Below the pieces are notes generated by a model. The model was not told where the DNA came from. It made no database searches and saw nothing but the letters and a program-made list of their open reading frames with translations. A stretch of DNA of 47,304 bases from Mikrocytos mackini (lineage: Eukaryota > Endomyxa > Ascetosporea > Mikrocytida > Mikrocytiidae): the NCBI GenBank assembly GCA_030180075.1, contig JASNJN010000099.1, positions 1-47,304 on the forward strand, given 5' to 3'. Below are positions 1 through 10,229 of the stretch, piece by piece (the stretch's first letter is position 1; the number at the start of each line of letters is the position of its first letter). The position numbers and the translations under genes are program-made.

Positions 1-1408
1 TGTTTAATGAATAAATATAAGCATATTTACACGATTGAATAACCGACTACGTACTCACATTACAGTGACTTTTAAGTTCATTTTTATCACTAAATATGGC
101 ATGTGTGGATAAAATATAATAAATTTTAAAGATAATTTTTGAAAATTATTACAAATATATTAGGTTATGAAAGCTGGGAAGTCGATTTTACACGTTTATA
201 TGACTTAATTGCTTTAGATTTTCAAATTTTCAAAATTGGGAACGCGCTTGTAATATTCAAGAATATAGCGTGGATTTTCATATTAACCAGTCTAATCAGG
301 CTTAGTCTCTGAAAAATATTGTCATACAGCTGTTGCGATGTGTAAAACATCCCGACTCGGATCGCGTTTTGCCCCAAATAATTGCATTTTGCACCAATTC
401 GTTAAAATTTGCCCCCATTCGTTTCGTTTTGCCCCAAATTCTTAATAAAATTTTTAAATTTGGGTGATATAAAGGCTGTTTCATTTTGCCCCAAATTTTT
501 CCCTGTCAATTTTGCATACATTTGACAAATATATGTCTAAAACATGAGATTTTCCCGCGAAACCGCGAAATATCGTTAAATAACTCATTATCAATCACAT
601 AGTGTTATTTACATCGTTTTTAATGTGAAATGTGACGTATTTGCCAAAAGTATGTATTATCGAGGCGATATGAGTTTAAACCAGTGATGGGTAATAGTCA
701 ATTTTTTTGACTAATTANTCATCNCTGGTTTAAACTCATATCGCCTCGATAATACATACTTTTGGCAAATACGTCACATTTCACATTAAAAACGATGTAA
801 ATAACACTATGTGATTGATAATGAGTTATTTAACGATATTTCGCGGTTTCGCGGGAAAATCTCATGTTTTAGACATATATTTGTCAAATGTATGCAAAAT
901 TGACAGGGAAAAATTTGGGGCAAAATGAAACAGCCTTTATATCACCCAAATTTAAAAATTTTATTAAGAATTTGGGGCAAAACGAAACGAATGGGGGCAA
1001 ATTTTAACGAATTGGTGCAAAATGCAATTATTTGGGGCAAAACGCGATCCGAGTCGGGATGTTTTACACATCGCAACAGCTGTATGACAATATTTTTCAG
1101 AGACTAAGCCTGATTAGACTGGTTAATATGAAAATCCACGCTATATTCTTGAATATTACAAGCGCGTTCCCAATTTTGAAAATTTGAAAATCTAAAGCAA
1201 TTAAGTCATATAAACGTGTAAAATCGACTTCCCAGCTTTCATAACCTAATATATTTGTAATAATTTTCAAAAATTATCTTTAAAATTTATTATATTTTAT
1301 CCACACATGCCATATTTAGTGATAAAAATGAACTTAAAAGTCACTGTAATGTGAGTACGTAGTCGGTTATTCAATCGTGTAAATATGCTTATATTTATTC
1401 ATTAAACA
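1..1408. repeat. Large palindrome, arms 1-681 and 728-1408
   Basis: The left arm reads as the reverse complement of the right arm from the first base of the window to 1408. The axis is near 704.5, and I found no mismatch in the stretches compared. A 60-codon frame at 302-484 (minus) therefore reappears at 925-1107 (plus); neither copy resembles a known protein. The arms close on a 46-bp centre (682-727) flanked on both sides by GTTTAAAC. The left arm ends exactly at the window edge, so the repeat may extend further, or it may be a fold-back artefact at a contig end. Confidence 0.93.
682..727. mobile_element. Minimal hAT-like element at palindrome centre
   Basis: The left end begins CAGTGATGGGTAAT and the right end is its inverse apart from two ambiguous bases (718, 724). 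Both ends run into AGTCAA/TTGACT around a T run. It is flanked by the octamer GTTTAAAC at 674-681 and 728-735, the length of a hAT target duplication. CAGTG termini fit the hAT pattern. It is so short that it may be an internally deleted copy. Because the octamer and the surrounding arms are both palindromic, the duplication alone cannot prove transposition here. Confidence 0.45.
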
Positions 1409-1961
1409 GATAATATGTAATAATTGGCCAGTATTCAGAGTATTTTGTTGTTCGCTAGGCTCGGAAAAAAAACAAAAAAACCATTTTTAATTTTTGAAAA
1501 AACCTATGGTAGAGTACTCACTGAAAATGTTAAATATGCACAATATGGAACTAATATAGATATTCAGCCGTGAAACTGTATTAAATTCCATATCTATGAA
1601 AAAATCATGATAAAATTGATCTGAATGTGGGATTTGGAAGAAAATGTGTGCTGACGATTTATAGCCGTATTATTCTCTTATTTTGATAAAAGTGCCATTT
1701 TAGAGCAATTTAGCACAAGAAACCAGCAGAAAATAATTTCTGTTCAATTAAATACCGATGGAATTATTAGAATGTAGAGTAGGGTTCCCATTCCCGGGAA
1801 CGGATTTCCCGATAACCGGAAAACTACATTTTACGTTTCCCGAAAATACCGAAATAAAAAAACAGGAAATACAAATTTGGAAAATAAGACGTAATTTTTT
1901 ATAATTTTAACTTTGAAGATAGTGACAATTTAAACCTATAATTAATTATTATTAATTAAGG
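1409..1961. other. AT-rich spacer with an isolated TTCCCGGGAA motif
   Basis: No gene is visible. At 1785-1850 the text is TAGGGTTCCCATTCCCGGGA followed by further CCCG runs. It recalls the subterminal TTCCCGGGAA boxes of the hAT MITEs at 20040 and 35766. I could not find a matching second end, so it may be a solo terminus of a related element. Confidence 0.3.
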
Positions 1962-2630
1962 CACTGTCGCCTGGCCACTTCAGCCCTTCCTTGTGAAACC
2001 AATGGATTCCGTTACAACTTGGTGGTTCACTTTGTTTATCCCAAGCCTCATCCTGGTTTCCCCAGGACGTTTTCCAGACCCTATGATAACCCAGTCAAAA
2101 CCACTTATTTAGCTTACTACTCCCCATTGGGGTTTCAGCGTATATGTGGGTGACCAGGTTACTGGGGTAACATCAGTTCGCTGTGGTATCTAACGATACC
2201 ATTCCGTTTCTTCGCCCATGGCGATATAAATCGGAGACCTTGTTTTGGTCTATGCGTTGAGTCCACAGGGTACGCAAAGTTTCACCGCCTCTCGTTGAGA
2301 ACTGGTATTCATGGTTCACCTTCCCTTTGGGTGGTTTACCGGGCCAGTGGTCAGGGAATCATGAATTGATTCCGGACCCGTCTTCTTATTGTGGACCTTG
2401 CGGCCCCTCGTTAAAGCGTTAATGACGGGACAGACCAACATGGTTCCCCATCTGGCTTTATTNTCTCCCTAATAGGGGACCAGACAGGGGTTGGGTTATA
2501 GGCCGTTTTGAAGGGCGGGGAACGTGGAGCTCTTGTCACACTAGTTGTTGCAAATTCGGGCTCTTCACCTCCATCCTGAGCTCGTGTTGCACTCTGCAGC
2601 GATACCCAGGGAAAATTTTTAAATTAAAAA
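1962..2630 (+). repeat. GC-richer dispersed repeat, copy 1
   Basis: This segment stands out as clearly richer in G+C than its surroundings. From about 2150 it aligns with 7055-7525 in the same orientation. Shared blocks include GAGACCTTGTTTT, GGAATCATGAATTGAT and ACTCTGCAGC. It has no convincing reading frame on either strand and no resemblance to rRNA that I can see. It may be the leader or tail of a retroelement, as GC-rich leaders are seen elsewhere in the window (17985-18327, 40837-41043). One ambiguous base lies at 2463. Confidence 0.6.
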
Positions 2631-2635
2631 ATTTT

Positions 2636-2735
2636 TTGGATCCTATTTCGATATAACTATCAAAAATATCGAAAATTTTCGAATGTTTTAGATAAGCATC
2701 TCTATTAAGATTAAGATTAAGACTTTGAATGTCTA
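2636..2735 (-). repeat. Short dispersed repeat, inverted relative to 21968-22070
   Basis: Read on the minus strand, this stretch starts GACATTCAAAG and ends near TATATCGAAAT. It matches 21968-22070 on the plus strand, where GACATTCAAATTCTTGATC runs to ATTATATCGAAATGGGG. It is moderately diverged and has no coding potential. It directly follows the GC-richer repeat. Confidence 0.5.
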
Positions 2736-3034
2736 GACAGAAACGAGGAGGGACATCGAACAAACCAAATACAAAAAGATGATACATATGGTCAACAGAG
2801 AAACAGTCATGTTACTGTCTCATATCAATGTTGGAACAAAATCAGACCTGAATTTAAGATCGTCTAATATGACTAAAATGGTTTTATTCAACCTGCAAGA
2901 TGCGTGCCATCCCCTAGTGGCTTCAAGGGCTTAACTCTCAAAAGAAAAGAGTTCATATACAAATATCATTGAATGCATATGATTTTCGGATACAAGTTAC
3001 AATACTACATAACTCAGACAGTATATAATAACTA

Positions 3035-3229
3035 GGGGCGGAAAATATGTGATTTGGTAATAATCATATATTTTTACTAAATTTCTGGAAATTTTCCACC
3101 CATAATATCTCCGATTTGAAGGAATTCATATATTTTATTTTATTGAAAATTCGAAATTATAATGAGATTTTGACAAAATCATATATAATCATATATTTGC
3201 CGATTTTTCGTCATATATTTTCCCACCAC
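3035..3229. mobile_element. Small mariner-type MITE, 195 bp
   Basis: Imperfect terminal inverted repeats begin GGGGCGGAAAATATGTGA on the left. On the right they are GTGGTGGGAAAATATATGA when read from the other strand. TA dinucleotides flank both ends (3033-3034, 3230-3231), as for Tc1/mariner elements. There is no coding capacity. The ends resemble those of the larger MITE at 39179-39810 (GGGTGCGGATAATATG), suggesting one family. Confidence 0.6.
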
Positions 3230-3349
3230 TAATAATAACTATTGACATATAATTAGTTATAAAGCACAAAGAACAACTTATTATGAATCCGAAGTCTCTC
3301 CCACTCGTTTAGTCTCTACATTTTCGTAATCATTATTGACATCGAGGAA

Positions 3350-4855
3350 TTAATTGTCAATATACTCTTGATAATTCTCACGACTATTAGAGATTGTTGT
3401 GAACCCTGGAAGATTTGAAAGAAGTTCCACACTTTCAATGGTCAAAAGCTCTTCCATGAAACTAGTTAATTCGAATTGTGAATCAAGGTAAACTTCCTCG
3501 GAAACCCTGACTCTTCTTGGACTACCAATGTTTCGACAGAAGTTATTATAAGTTTCTTTTGTGATTCTAATAAGAATGCTTTCTAAAAAGCTAAGCTTAG
3601 GAGCCTTCATCTGTACCATTCCATTTAACTTTTTATTGAAGATTTCGCAGCTGTTGTTTGTCTTAAGGATGGTAATTTCTTCATCAAAATATTGTGACCA
3701 TGCTTGATTGTAATTAAGCCAATTCTTTTCGAAGTTGACAAAGAACTTTGCATATTGGGAACCTTTTGTGCGGTATGGAACTGTACGAATGATATAAGCA
3801 AGGAATAATTTCTTTGTAGCAATGAAGTACTTCTTTCTGTCAGTATTTTCAAATAATGGGAGTTGTTTAAGTATATAAATTATGCTTTTGTTATGTTGAG
3901 TAAAATATTTGAAGATAATTTCAGTTTTTTAGCTCTTTTCCATAGGGCTTTCACAAAATAAAAGTAACAGCCCATGAATTCAACGGTAGGATGAACCGAT
4001 TGTAAACTTTTAAATATATTCTTTTCGAAGTCAGTATGAATAATTTTCCAGTGTATTCGAAATTCATTTGCTTCAATTTGAAATTTGATTTGTTGGAACA
4101 GGTTCTTGTAGATTTGAAAACTCTTTGCGCTTAAAAGACAAAAAAGACATGGGATTACTTTTGATGTTGTTGGGTCATATGAATGTATAATAAGGATTTG
4201 ATAAAATGGTTTTGGCGCAGAATGGAAAGTACCATTTATAAAGAGTTGTGAAGATTGTGCCATGATACGGAGTTGGAATAATGAACCGTAAATAATGTAG
4301 TGCTCTGATCTTGACTTTTCTGTGTTGTAAAGGAATTGTTAGTTGAGAAAAAGGAATTACTAGGTGAGTCTGGGTCCTGTGGATTGAGGTTGATTAGAGT
4401 TTAAAGGGATTCTCAAGGTAGTGTTTATCTGAAGGAAAGTGTATTACTCTTGTCTGTGCGAGTATGTATCTGATGTGGCCTGTGGAAAGTAAAAATCCAT
4501 TATTTGTTAAGTTTTAAATATGAAAGCTAAGAGGTTTGTTGATGTTTAGGAGGATTATATTTTGCACAGTATTATACTTGGTTTTATTATTTTCATTATT
4601 TTGATGCATTGATGGTTTGTGTTGATTTATGTTGCACTTATGAACATTTATTGTTTTTAACGGTGGATTCAATAAATGGGTTCCGTCAAATACCATGTCG
4701 CTTGCAAAGTGAACAATAATATCACATTCGGATTTCAAAGAACATCTATAAGATTGAATTCCCGACTTAAGTGTCGTTTTATAGAAGTAGATATATCCCG
4801 AATAGATAATTTCTGGTTGAAAATAATATTGCCATAAATTTTTGAAAATTTCCAC
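3350..4855 (-). pseudogene. MULE transposase with FLYWCH-like N-terminus, broken
   Basis: Three blocks of one transposase can be read on the minus strand. 4855-4514 encodes a FLYWCH-like zinc-binding domain, with YFYKTTLKSGIQSYRC and a later Cys and HxH. 4263-3880 encodes the MULE catalytic core, starting LFINGTFHSAPKPFYQ (first Asp position read as Asn here), with IIHTDFEKN as the second acidic block and a GCYFYFVKALW helix. 3887-3350 encodes the C-terminal part, including TNNSCEIFNKKLN. A frameshift near 3885 separates core and C-terminus, and a stop near 4340 separates the N-terminal block. The apparent start lies inside a foldback repeat (4833-5137). MULE transposases cut and paste DNA in the nucleus; this copy cannot. 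Confidence 0.75.
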
Positions 4856-5137
4856 AAAAAACTAATTCTCCCACAAAAACCTAATTCTCCCACAAAACCC
4901 TAATTCTCCCACAAAAAACTAATTCTCCCACAAATTTCCTAAAATTGCCACAAAAAATATTTTTTTTCGAAAAAAATTCTGAAAAGTTTTCGCGAGCAGC
5001 CCGTAGAAAATTTTTACGAAAAAATTTTTTTGTGGAAATTTTCAAAAATTTGTGGGAGAATTAGTTTTTTGTGGCAATTTTAGGAAATTTGTAGGAGAAT
5101 TAGTTTTTTGTGGAAATTTTCAAAAATTTGTGGGGAT
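4833..5137. repeat. Foldback of tandem 18-mers
   Basis: Between 4858 and 4930 the unit CTAATTCTCCCACAAAA repeats about five times. From about 5045 to 5137 the inverse unit (TTTGTGGGAGAATTAG) repeats, so the block folds into a long hairpin with its turn near 4985. The outer flanks also pair: AATTTTTGAAAATTTCCAC at about 4838 and GTGGAAATTTTCAAAAATT at about 5112. This may be the terminal inverted repeat of the adjacent MULE or a separate foldback MITE that landed at its 5' end. Confidence 0.75.
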
Positions 5138-5843
5138 TTTAAATCCAGCCATAATTTCTCTTGGTGTATTTTCCAGTTTAATTTTTAAATTTCAAGTTTT
5201 TCAGGATTTTATTTTAGTTAAATATTACTTATCCAATTTTCATTTATAGTTCCTCTAGTTATTTTTAAATATTTTTAGCATTTATGAAAATAAAAAAATT
5301 TAACCGGTTTTTTAAAAAGTATTTTGACAATTTATAAAATACCATCCCAATTTAGCCTTGTAAAATATTATGAATCTAAATTATAAATTTAAAACTGGTA
5401 TATAAAATTTAACCAATATCCATGTTAGAAAATTATGTTTTCAAACAATCCCAGTCCAAATTACGTGCAGCCAAGAAAAAAATCCATTCTCATTTTGTGG
5501 TTATTTTTTGGATAAGATATATATTAAAAGGGATAGATTTTTAGAAATTCTTCAGAACCTAACTTTTGTGAAGAATTAAATATCCCAGATATTTTCATAT
5601 TTCAGAGGAAATAACTTTTCCAGAAAAGGTTGTAATAGTACGAAAATGATATATCGATTTCAGACGTTTTTAACGCTAACAATTTGTTTATTTTGAATAT
5701 TTTGAAATTTAAACATCAATTTGCTTTTTCAGTCTGTTTCTATAGTCAAAGGCCTTATGTATCGTAGAATTTAATCACCGAAACCAAATAAATCAAAAAC
5801 CGGGCCTAGGACATTATTTATGAAGTAGAGATCTACATATTAA
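5138..5843. other. AT-rich spacer, no gene seen
   Basis: The stretch is almost entirely A/T runs with frequent stops in all frames. I see no repeat ends, RNA gene or coding bias in it. Confidence 0.4.
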
Positions 5844-6086
5844 GATGATACATCCGTTTTTGGTAATATATTTAAAAAGTTTATTTCTTTCAAGATATGC
5901 TGTGTAAATATAATTGTGTACACTGAGAAAGGAGAATCTATTAACATTTCACCAGACTGGGATATGGATACAGAAATGATTAAGCAACGAGACTGTGTGT
6001 ATATCCCGGTAAAGCTTCTAATGAAAGGTTTTGAAAATAAGCACCATGATCCATACCTTGATAATTCTTTATACAGCTGTCTCTAA
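5844..6086 (+). pseudogene. Possible small coding fragment, unrecognised
   Basis: An 80-codon open stretch runs from just after a TAA to a TAA at 6084. The first ATG in frame is at 5964, giving about 40 residues. The protein is mixed and charged in a way unlike random AT-rich translation, for example SINISPDWDMDTEMIKQ and YIPVKLLMKGFENKHH. No family is recognised and there is no upstream exon or start signal. It may be the tail of a decayed host gene. Confidence 0.3.
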
Positions 6087-6136
6087 TCGAATATATGTTA
6101 AAATAAAATTGACATTGTAGGAGCTATCTTAAATTA

Positions 6137-6616
6137 AGATGGGCATTTACCAATCAATATTGACTAATTAGTCAATGTAATCCACTTTTTAACAAATTTT
6201 TTAGTCTTTTTAATCATTTGCCAAAAACCGAAATTGATAATGGGTTCCAAAAAATTCCTAAAAAATGAGGCCATGTTTCTAGTCTTTTTAGTCTTTTTAG
6301 GAGTTTTTTAGGGCTAAAAAACTAGTCAATCCGGGTTTTTTGGCAAAACAGTTCCGAACTTAATTTGCGAAAAACGCATTTTGGAATTTGGCAAGAACGT
6401 GCTAAAAAGATCTTTTTTAGGAGTTTTTTTTGCAAAAATTGTTTTTTTACTTCTAAAGTTATCACTGCAAAAAACACGATTAGTCATTGCCAAATCAATT
6501 GACTGGCAAAAAATAGTTTTTGGCAAATTTTGTTTTTTGACGAAATCGCCGATTTGCCAAAAAACTTTTTAACCTCGAAAACTTTTTAGCGAAAGACTGG
6601 CTAAAAATGCCCATCT
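6137..6616. mobile_element. MITE with AGATGGGCATTT ends, 480 bp
   Basis: The left end AGATGGGCATTT is repeated inverted at the right end (AAATGCCCATCT, 6605-6616). The inside consists of repeated AGTCTTTTTAG and TTGCCAAAAA blocks without real coding. I could not find a convincing target-site duplication, so the superfamily is open. The run GATGGG followed by TTGACTAATTAGTC resembles the element at 682-727, which points to hAT. Confidence 0.55.
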
Positions 6617-7054
6617 ATGGATTTAACCCCTTTAACAGCCCTAACAGATTTATGAACAACATACCATGTAAGCTATATCTTCTCCATATAAGGTTCTCGG
6701 CACACTTACCAAAAACACAGGAAATTTTTCGACGTTTTATTTTACTTAAACTCGTTCGAAAATATATATGTTGTTTCTCGTCAGATTTTAACATAACCGG
6801 CTAGTTAAAAATTATCATTTTTTATTTTCCCGGGATGTTTTAATTTTTACGTTCTTGCACCAAAAATTCACAACTTTATGACAAAATGTCAAGAAAACCT
6901 TAGTAATTTTGCAAAATAAATATTATATCTGAAAGAATGAGTTTAAAACCTATAGATAGGGATATAGTAACATCTAAAATAACCCAAACAAAAATTTTAT
7001 AAAAATATTAATTCCTGTGTTTGTAAAATTATCAGCACCACATGATTAATCATG
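6617..7054. other. AT-rich spacer, no gene seen
   Basis: No reading frame with coding character, no repeat ends and no RNA gene were found. One 65-codon frame at 6607-6804 begins in the MITE end and is not credible. Confidence 0.4.
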
Positions 7055-7525
7055 ATGTCGGTGGGTTGAAAGAGAGTTGTGGTGTTAGAAACATATTTCC
7101 GTTTTCATTTAAGAGCAATATAACATGGAGACCTTGTTTTAGTCCATGTGACGAATCCTTTGATTTCCGCAAAAGTTAAACATTCTCTTCGATGTCTGGT
7201 TTCCGTGGTTCATTTCCACATTGGGCGGTTTGTGGGGGTAATGGCCATGGAATCATGAATTGATACCGAATCGTTTTTATTTTGGTCCTTGCAACCCTGA
7301 TTTTTAGCTTAACGATGCCATATCGACATTTATAATAGTTCGGGATTATGCCTCAGGTTTGTGGACCAGATGGGGCCGTGTCATAGACCATTTTTAAGGT
7401 TCGGGATTGTGGGGGCTCTGTTGCGCTAGTTATTGCCATATCCACCCCTTAACCTCTACTCTGGGGTTGTGTTATACTCTGCAGCAATATTCATGGCAAA
7501 TATCAAAAATTAAAACATTTCAAAG
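7055..7525 (+). repeat. GC-richer dispersed repeat, copy 2
   Basis: This is a diverged copy of 2150-2630 in the same orientation, with matching blocks GAGACCTTGTTTT, GGAATCATGAATTGAT and ACTCTGCAGC. It carries several small deletions relative to copy 1. The copy ends where the mariner-type MITE at 7533 begins. Confidence 0.6.
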
Positions 7526-7532
7526 GGCGATA

Positions 7533-8142
7533 CAGTCAAACCTCGACTATCCGAAATATCTATCCGTAACTATCTTCGTAACCGTGATTATTTATGGGGC
7601 TTTGGCCGTGATTTTGGAAAAATTGAAATGTTCAGGCTTGTTTATATTGGTTAAAAATATAAATTATAAACTTGTTAGCAAACTATAAAGCTATGTTGAA
7701 TGTTTTATATAGTATTATAGCGTGAGTAGCAAAACATTATATCAAACATTTTGAAATTTTAAATTTTACAAAATTTTAAAAAATCAACTTTTTGGGGGTT
7801 ATAGTGTTACTAAAGGGTTTATATTCAACAAACCACCAATGAAATGCCCAAATGGGGGTTTATAAATAAAATTAGGCCGAAACATCTTGGAAATTCGAAT
7901 TCTTGCAAATATGGAAATTTTTTTATTTTGAACCCTGTTTGGATGTATTTATACAGCTGCATGGGTTAGTTTTTAAATTAGGTTACAAATAGTGGTTTTT
8001 ATGCTTATAAATTAAATTTCAAACAAAAAATGACGGGCAAATCGTCGATTCTCCACCTCTATACTTGACATCCGAAATATCTTGATAACCGAAATAAAAA
8101 TCGTCATTTTTCGTGATTTTTCGGATAGGCGAGGGTTGACTG
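7533..8142. mobile_element. pogo/mariner-type MITE, 610 bp
   Basis: Terminal inverted repeats are CAGTCAAACCTCGACTATCC on the left and, read inversely, CAGTCAACCCTCGCCTATCC on the right; both continue into GAAA. TA duplications flank the element (7531-7532, 8143-8144). The interior is AT-rich and has no transposase. Its termini belong with those at 19557, 22327 and 18660. Confidence 0.8.
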
Positions 8143-8282
8143 TAACTTTCTTTTACGGCAAAATATATTATACAATCCCCAAATTATCTACGAACACCCA
8201 AAATGTTTAAAGGGCCGTATCCCATGTTTTTATTATAATTTAATTCTCATTCATACTACAACGCTGGATCTTGTACCTGTCC

Positions 8283-9347
8283 ATGGATCCAAAAAATAAA
8301 ATTTCAAAATACATTTCGCCGTCATCCGATTCCCAGCATGCTTCATTCATATTCCAACACAGCATTTCAGCTATAATATCATTGGAGAAAGAAAACATAC
8401 TTTGTATTGGTTGTTTCGATGGCCATGTGATGTTTTACAACCTTGAGCACGGAAGAATAACCAGCACATTCAAATCTGGGAGTTTAAAAACAGAACACAT
8501 AGAATTTTTACCACTTCACAATGTCATAGTATTTTCCAACTCTAACAAAGCCGTTACAATTTGGGATTTAACTAAAAACCAACTCCTCGTCACTTTACAC
8601 TCTTCCTTTTCAAACACAGGAAAATCCATTTCAACCATTCAGTACTATGAAGGATTTTTCTACTGTTTAAATACCGTTGGGGATTTGTTATACTTCAAAC
8701 TTCCTACAAATACAATTCACAAAAGCAACTTAAAAATTAAAGCTGGTATAAAAGATGATGGATTCGGTATTCCAGTTCAACCAAAAAATAAGAAACCCAA
8801 TTGCATTGAAAAGATTACATTAGAAATTGATATTAAATTAGATTTTATTGAGCAGCAAAACGGAATTCTTTATTTGGTTAACAAGTCAGGATATCTCGTC
8901 GTAATAAAAATCGAACAAATAATAATGTGGATTGAAAACAATAATCACAAATTAGAACTGCTTTATTACCAACGGACAGCTGAACTGATATCTTGCTTTA
9001 AAATTGTTAATGGTCAGATTTGGTTTGCAACATATGAAGGATTAATTGTTTATACATTATTAGAAAGTGGAGAAATAGATCACAAGATTCCCAAAAGCTG
9101 TATAATTGAGACTTATACTGATAAGGAAGAGAAAGGGCGCATTTCGAAGATGGAATTTTTTAATGAAGTGATGATATGTTTGTTAAACAATGGTATTTTG
9201 GTTGTGTATAATATAAAAAGCAAAACAAAGCAACAATGTATTAAAAGAAAGGACAACAAGGCTATTACAGATTTTTGTCTCAATAAGATCAACAACACTA
9301 TGTTTGTTGTTTTAGAGAACAAAGAAATCATCGAATTCCATTTATAA
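8283..9347 (+). CDS. WD40-like repeat protein, function unknown
   Basis: A clean 354-codon, intron-less frame from ATG at 8283 (MDPKNKISKYIS) to TAA. An in-frame TTG at 8271 is not needed as a start in a eukaryote. The protein shows degenerate WD40 repeats of the beta-propeller type. These include CIGCFDGHVMFYNLEHGRI, VIVFSNSNKAVTIWDLTKN, a weaker block near residues 205-225 and IWFATYEGLIVYTL. There is no signal peptide or membrane segment. Such propellers are scaffolds for protein complexes, but I cannot assign this one to an orthologue. It converges with the eL8 gene 86 bp downstream, and an AATAAA-like signal lies just past the stop (9351). It looks intact and is most likely a real host gene. 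Confidence 0.85.
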   Translation: MDPKNKISKYISPSSDSQHASFIFQHSISAIISLEKENILCIGCFDGHVMFYNLEHGRITSTFKSGSLKTEHIEFLPLHNVIVFSNSNKAVTIWDLTKNQLLVTLHSSFSNTGKSISTIQYYEGFFYCLNTVGDLLYFKLPTNTIHKSNLKIKAGIKDDGFGIPVQPKNKKPNCIEKITLEIDIKLDFIEQQNGILYLVNKSGYLVVIKIEQIIMWIENNNHKLELLYYQRTAELISCFKIVNGQIWFATYEGLIVYTLLESGEIDHKIPKSCIIETYTDKEEKGRISKMEFFNEVMICLLNNGILVVYNIKSKTKQQCIKRKDNKAITDFCLNKINNTMFVVLENKEIIEFHL

Positions 9348-9433
9348 CTATAATAAATTATTATCCATTGCTTCAAATATAATCCACATTTATTCGTTTA
9401 TTGTATTATAATATTTACTTACTCAATAACTTA
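9348..9433. terminator. Shared 3' region of two convergent genes
   Basis: Only 86 bp separate the stop codons of the WD40-like gene (plus) and the eL8 gene (minus). AATAAA-like signals occur for the plus strand at 9351-9356 and, inverted, for the minus strand at about 9391-9400. The two transcripts probably overlap at their 3' ends, as is common in compact microsporidian loci. Confidence 0.45.
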
Positions 9434-10096
9434 TTAATTCTTAGCATTGTTGAACTTTTCATGGCACGTCGCAATCATTTTCTTTAACTTTGCTTCATCC
9501 TGTGGTCCAAGTTTTGATGCTCTAGTTTTACTCTTTGGCAAAGCCAATGCAGCACACTTCTTATATCCAGCGACTGCCCCTGCTCTTGATTTGCTCTTAA
9601 CAAACGCGAATGGTACGTCCATTTTCCTACACAATGAAGGGAGCCAGACGACAAGGTCCAAAGGCTCTACGTCCACAGGAATCAAAACAAGGTCGGCTTC
9701 TTTTCTCTCTACCAATTTGGTTATTTGGGAGAGGCCTGAAATGACTGAGTATCCGAACTCGCCTTCACCTTTGAGCAGACGCTGCTTCTTTTGGGCTTTG
9801 GTTTCCTTTTTCAACTTTTCGAGGAATGAATATAACTGAGTTTCTTCTTCCTTGGATAAGGTGTGGCTAAACTCGGCTATTGTTTTTGGGGCGGTTAAAA
9901 CCTCCTTCAAATGTTTCTTCTTTTTTTGAACCTTGACTGCTAGAGGATAAACTTTTCTGTATGCAGATTTTGGCTTGCTTGTAGTCGATGCTGCCTTTGA
10001 TTCATTTTGGGGTAAGTAGAAGTGGGATCTGCCCTTGACTATGTCCTGAAAGTTCTCTGGAAGGAGGGAATCGACGTCTAATGATTTTTTTGACAT
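9434..10096 (-). CDS. RPL7A: Large-subunit ribosomal protein eL8 (L7Ae family)
   Basis: A 220-codon frame from ATG at 10096 encodes eL8 (L7a/L8), a structural protein of the 60S ribosomal subunit that binds 25S rRNA. The N-terminus is basic. The L7Ae-type RNA-binding domain covers about residues 85-195, with GYSVISGLSQITKLVE, the core strand ADLVLIPVDVEPLDLVVWLP and the loop VKSKSRAGAVAGYKK. Animal and yeast homologues are about 255-265 residues, so this copy is shortened, mainly at the ends, as expected of microsporidia. The ATG is preceded within a few bases by an AAATTT-like box, reported for microsporidian ribosomal protein genes. The gene is divergent from the WRAP73-like gene and convergent with the WD40 gene. 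It appears intact. Confidence 0.95.
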   Translation of the reverse strand: MSKKSLDVDSLLPENFQDIVKGRSHFYLPQNESKAASTTSKPKSAYRKVYPLAVKVQKKKKHLKEVLTAPKTIAEFSHTLSKEEETQLYSFLEKLKKETKAQKKQRLLKGEGEFGYSVISGLSQITKLVERKEADLVLIPVDVEPLDLVVWLPSLCRKMDVPFAFVKSKSRAGAVAGYKKCAALALPKSKTRASKLGPQDEAKLKKMIATCHEKFNNAKN

Positions 10097-10229
10097 TTAA
10101 AATTTTAAAAATATTTTTGTGTGTAGAACCGAACAACATTATTAGATCTCATATTGCTGTTGACTTCTCCGATGATGTTTATTGGGTGGCGTCAGTAATT
10201 TGAATCAACGATTTTTATCAATTTGGTTT
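10097..10229. promoter_or_regulatory. Bidirectional promoter, AAATTT box before eL8
   Basis: This 133-bp stretch must hold the 5' signals of both divergent genes. On the minus strand the sequence TTTTTAAAATTTTAA abuts the eL8 ATG (10097-10110), giving an AAATTT-like initiator. Toward the WRAP73-like gene the sequence is more mixed (TTGGTTTATG) and I see no clear CCC-type box close to that ATG. Confidence 0.5.

Noticed and set aside
4858-4930. Telomere-like CCCTAA words
   Set aside because: They arise from variation in the CTAATTCTCCCACAAAA unit and are not a uniform short telomeric array.
4858-5137. CRISPR-like spaced repeats
   Set aside because: Units are directly adjacent and inverted in the second half, without unique spacers; the genome is eukaryotic.
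8271-8282. TTG start for the WD40-like gene, and similar non-ATG starts at 10182 and 41029
   Set aside because: Nuclear eukaryotic genes normally start at ATG; in-frame ATGs occur at 8283, 10230 and 41044.
9447-9839. 130-codon plus-strand frame opposite eL8
   Set aside because: It lies wholly antisense to the well-supported ribosomal protein gene and shows no family resemblance.
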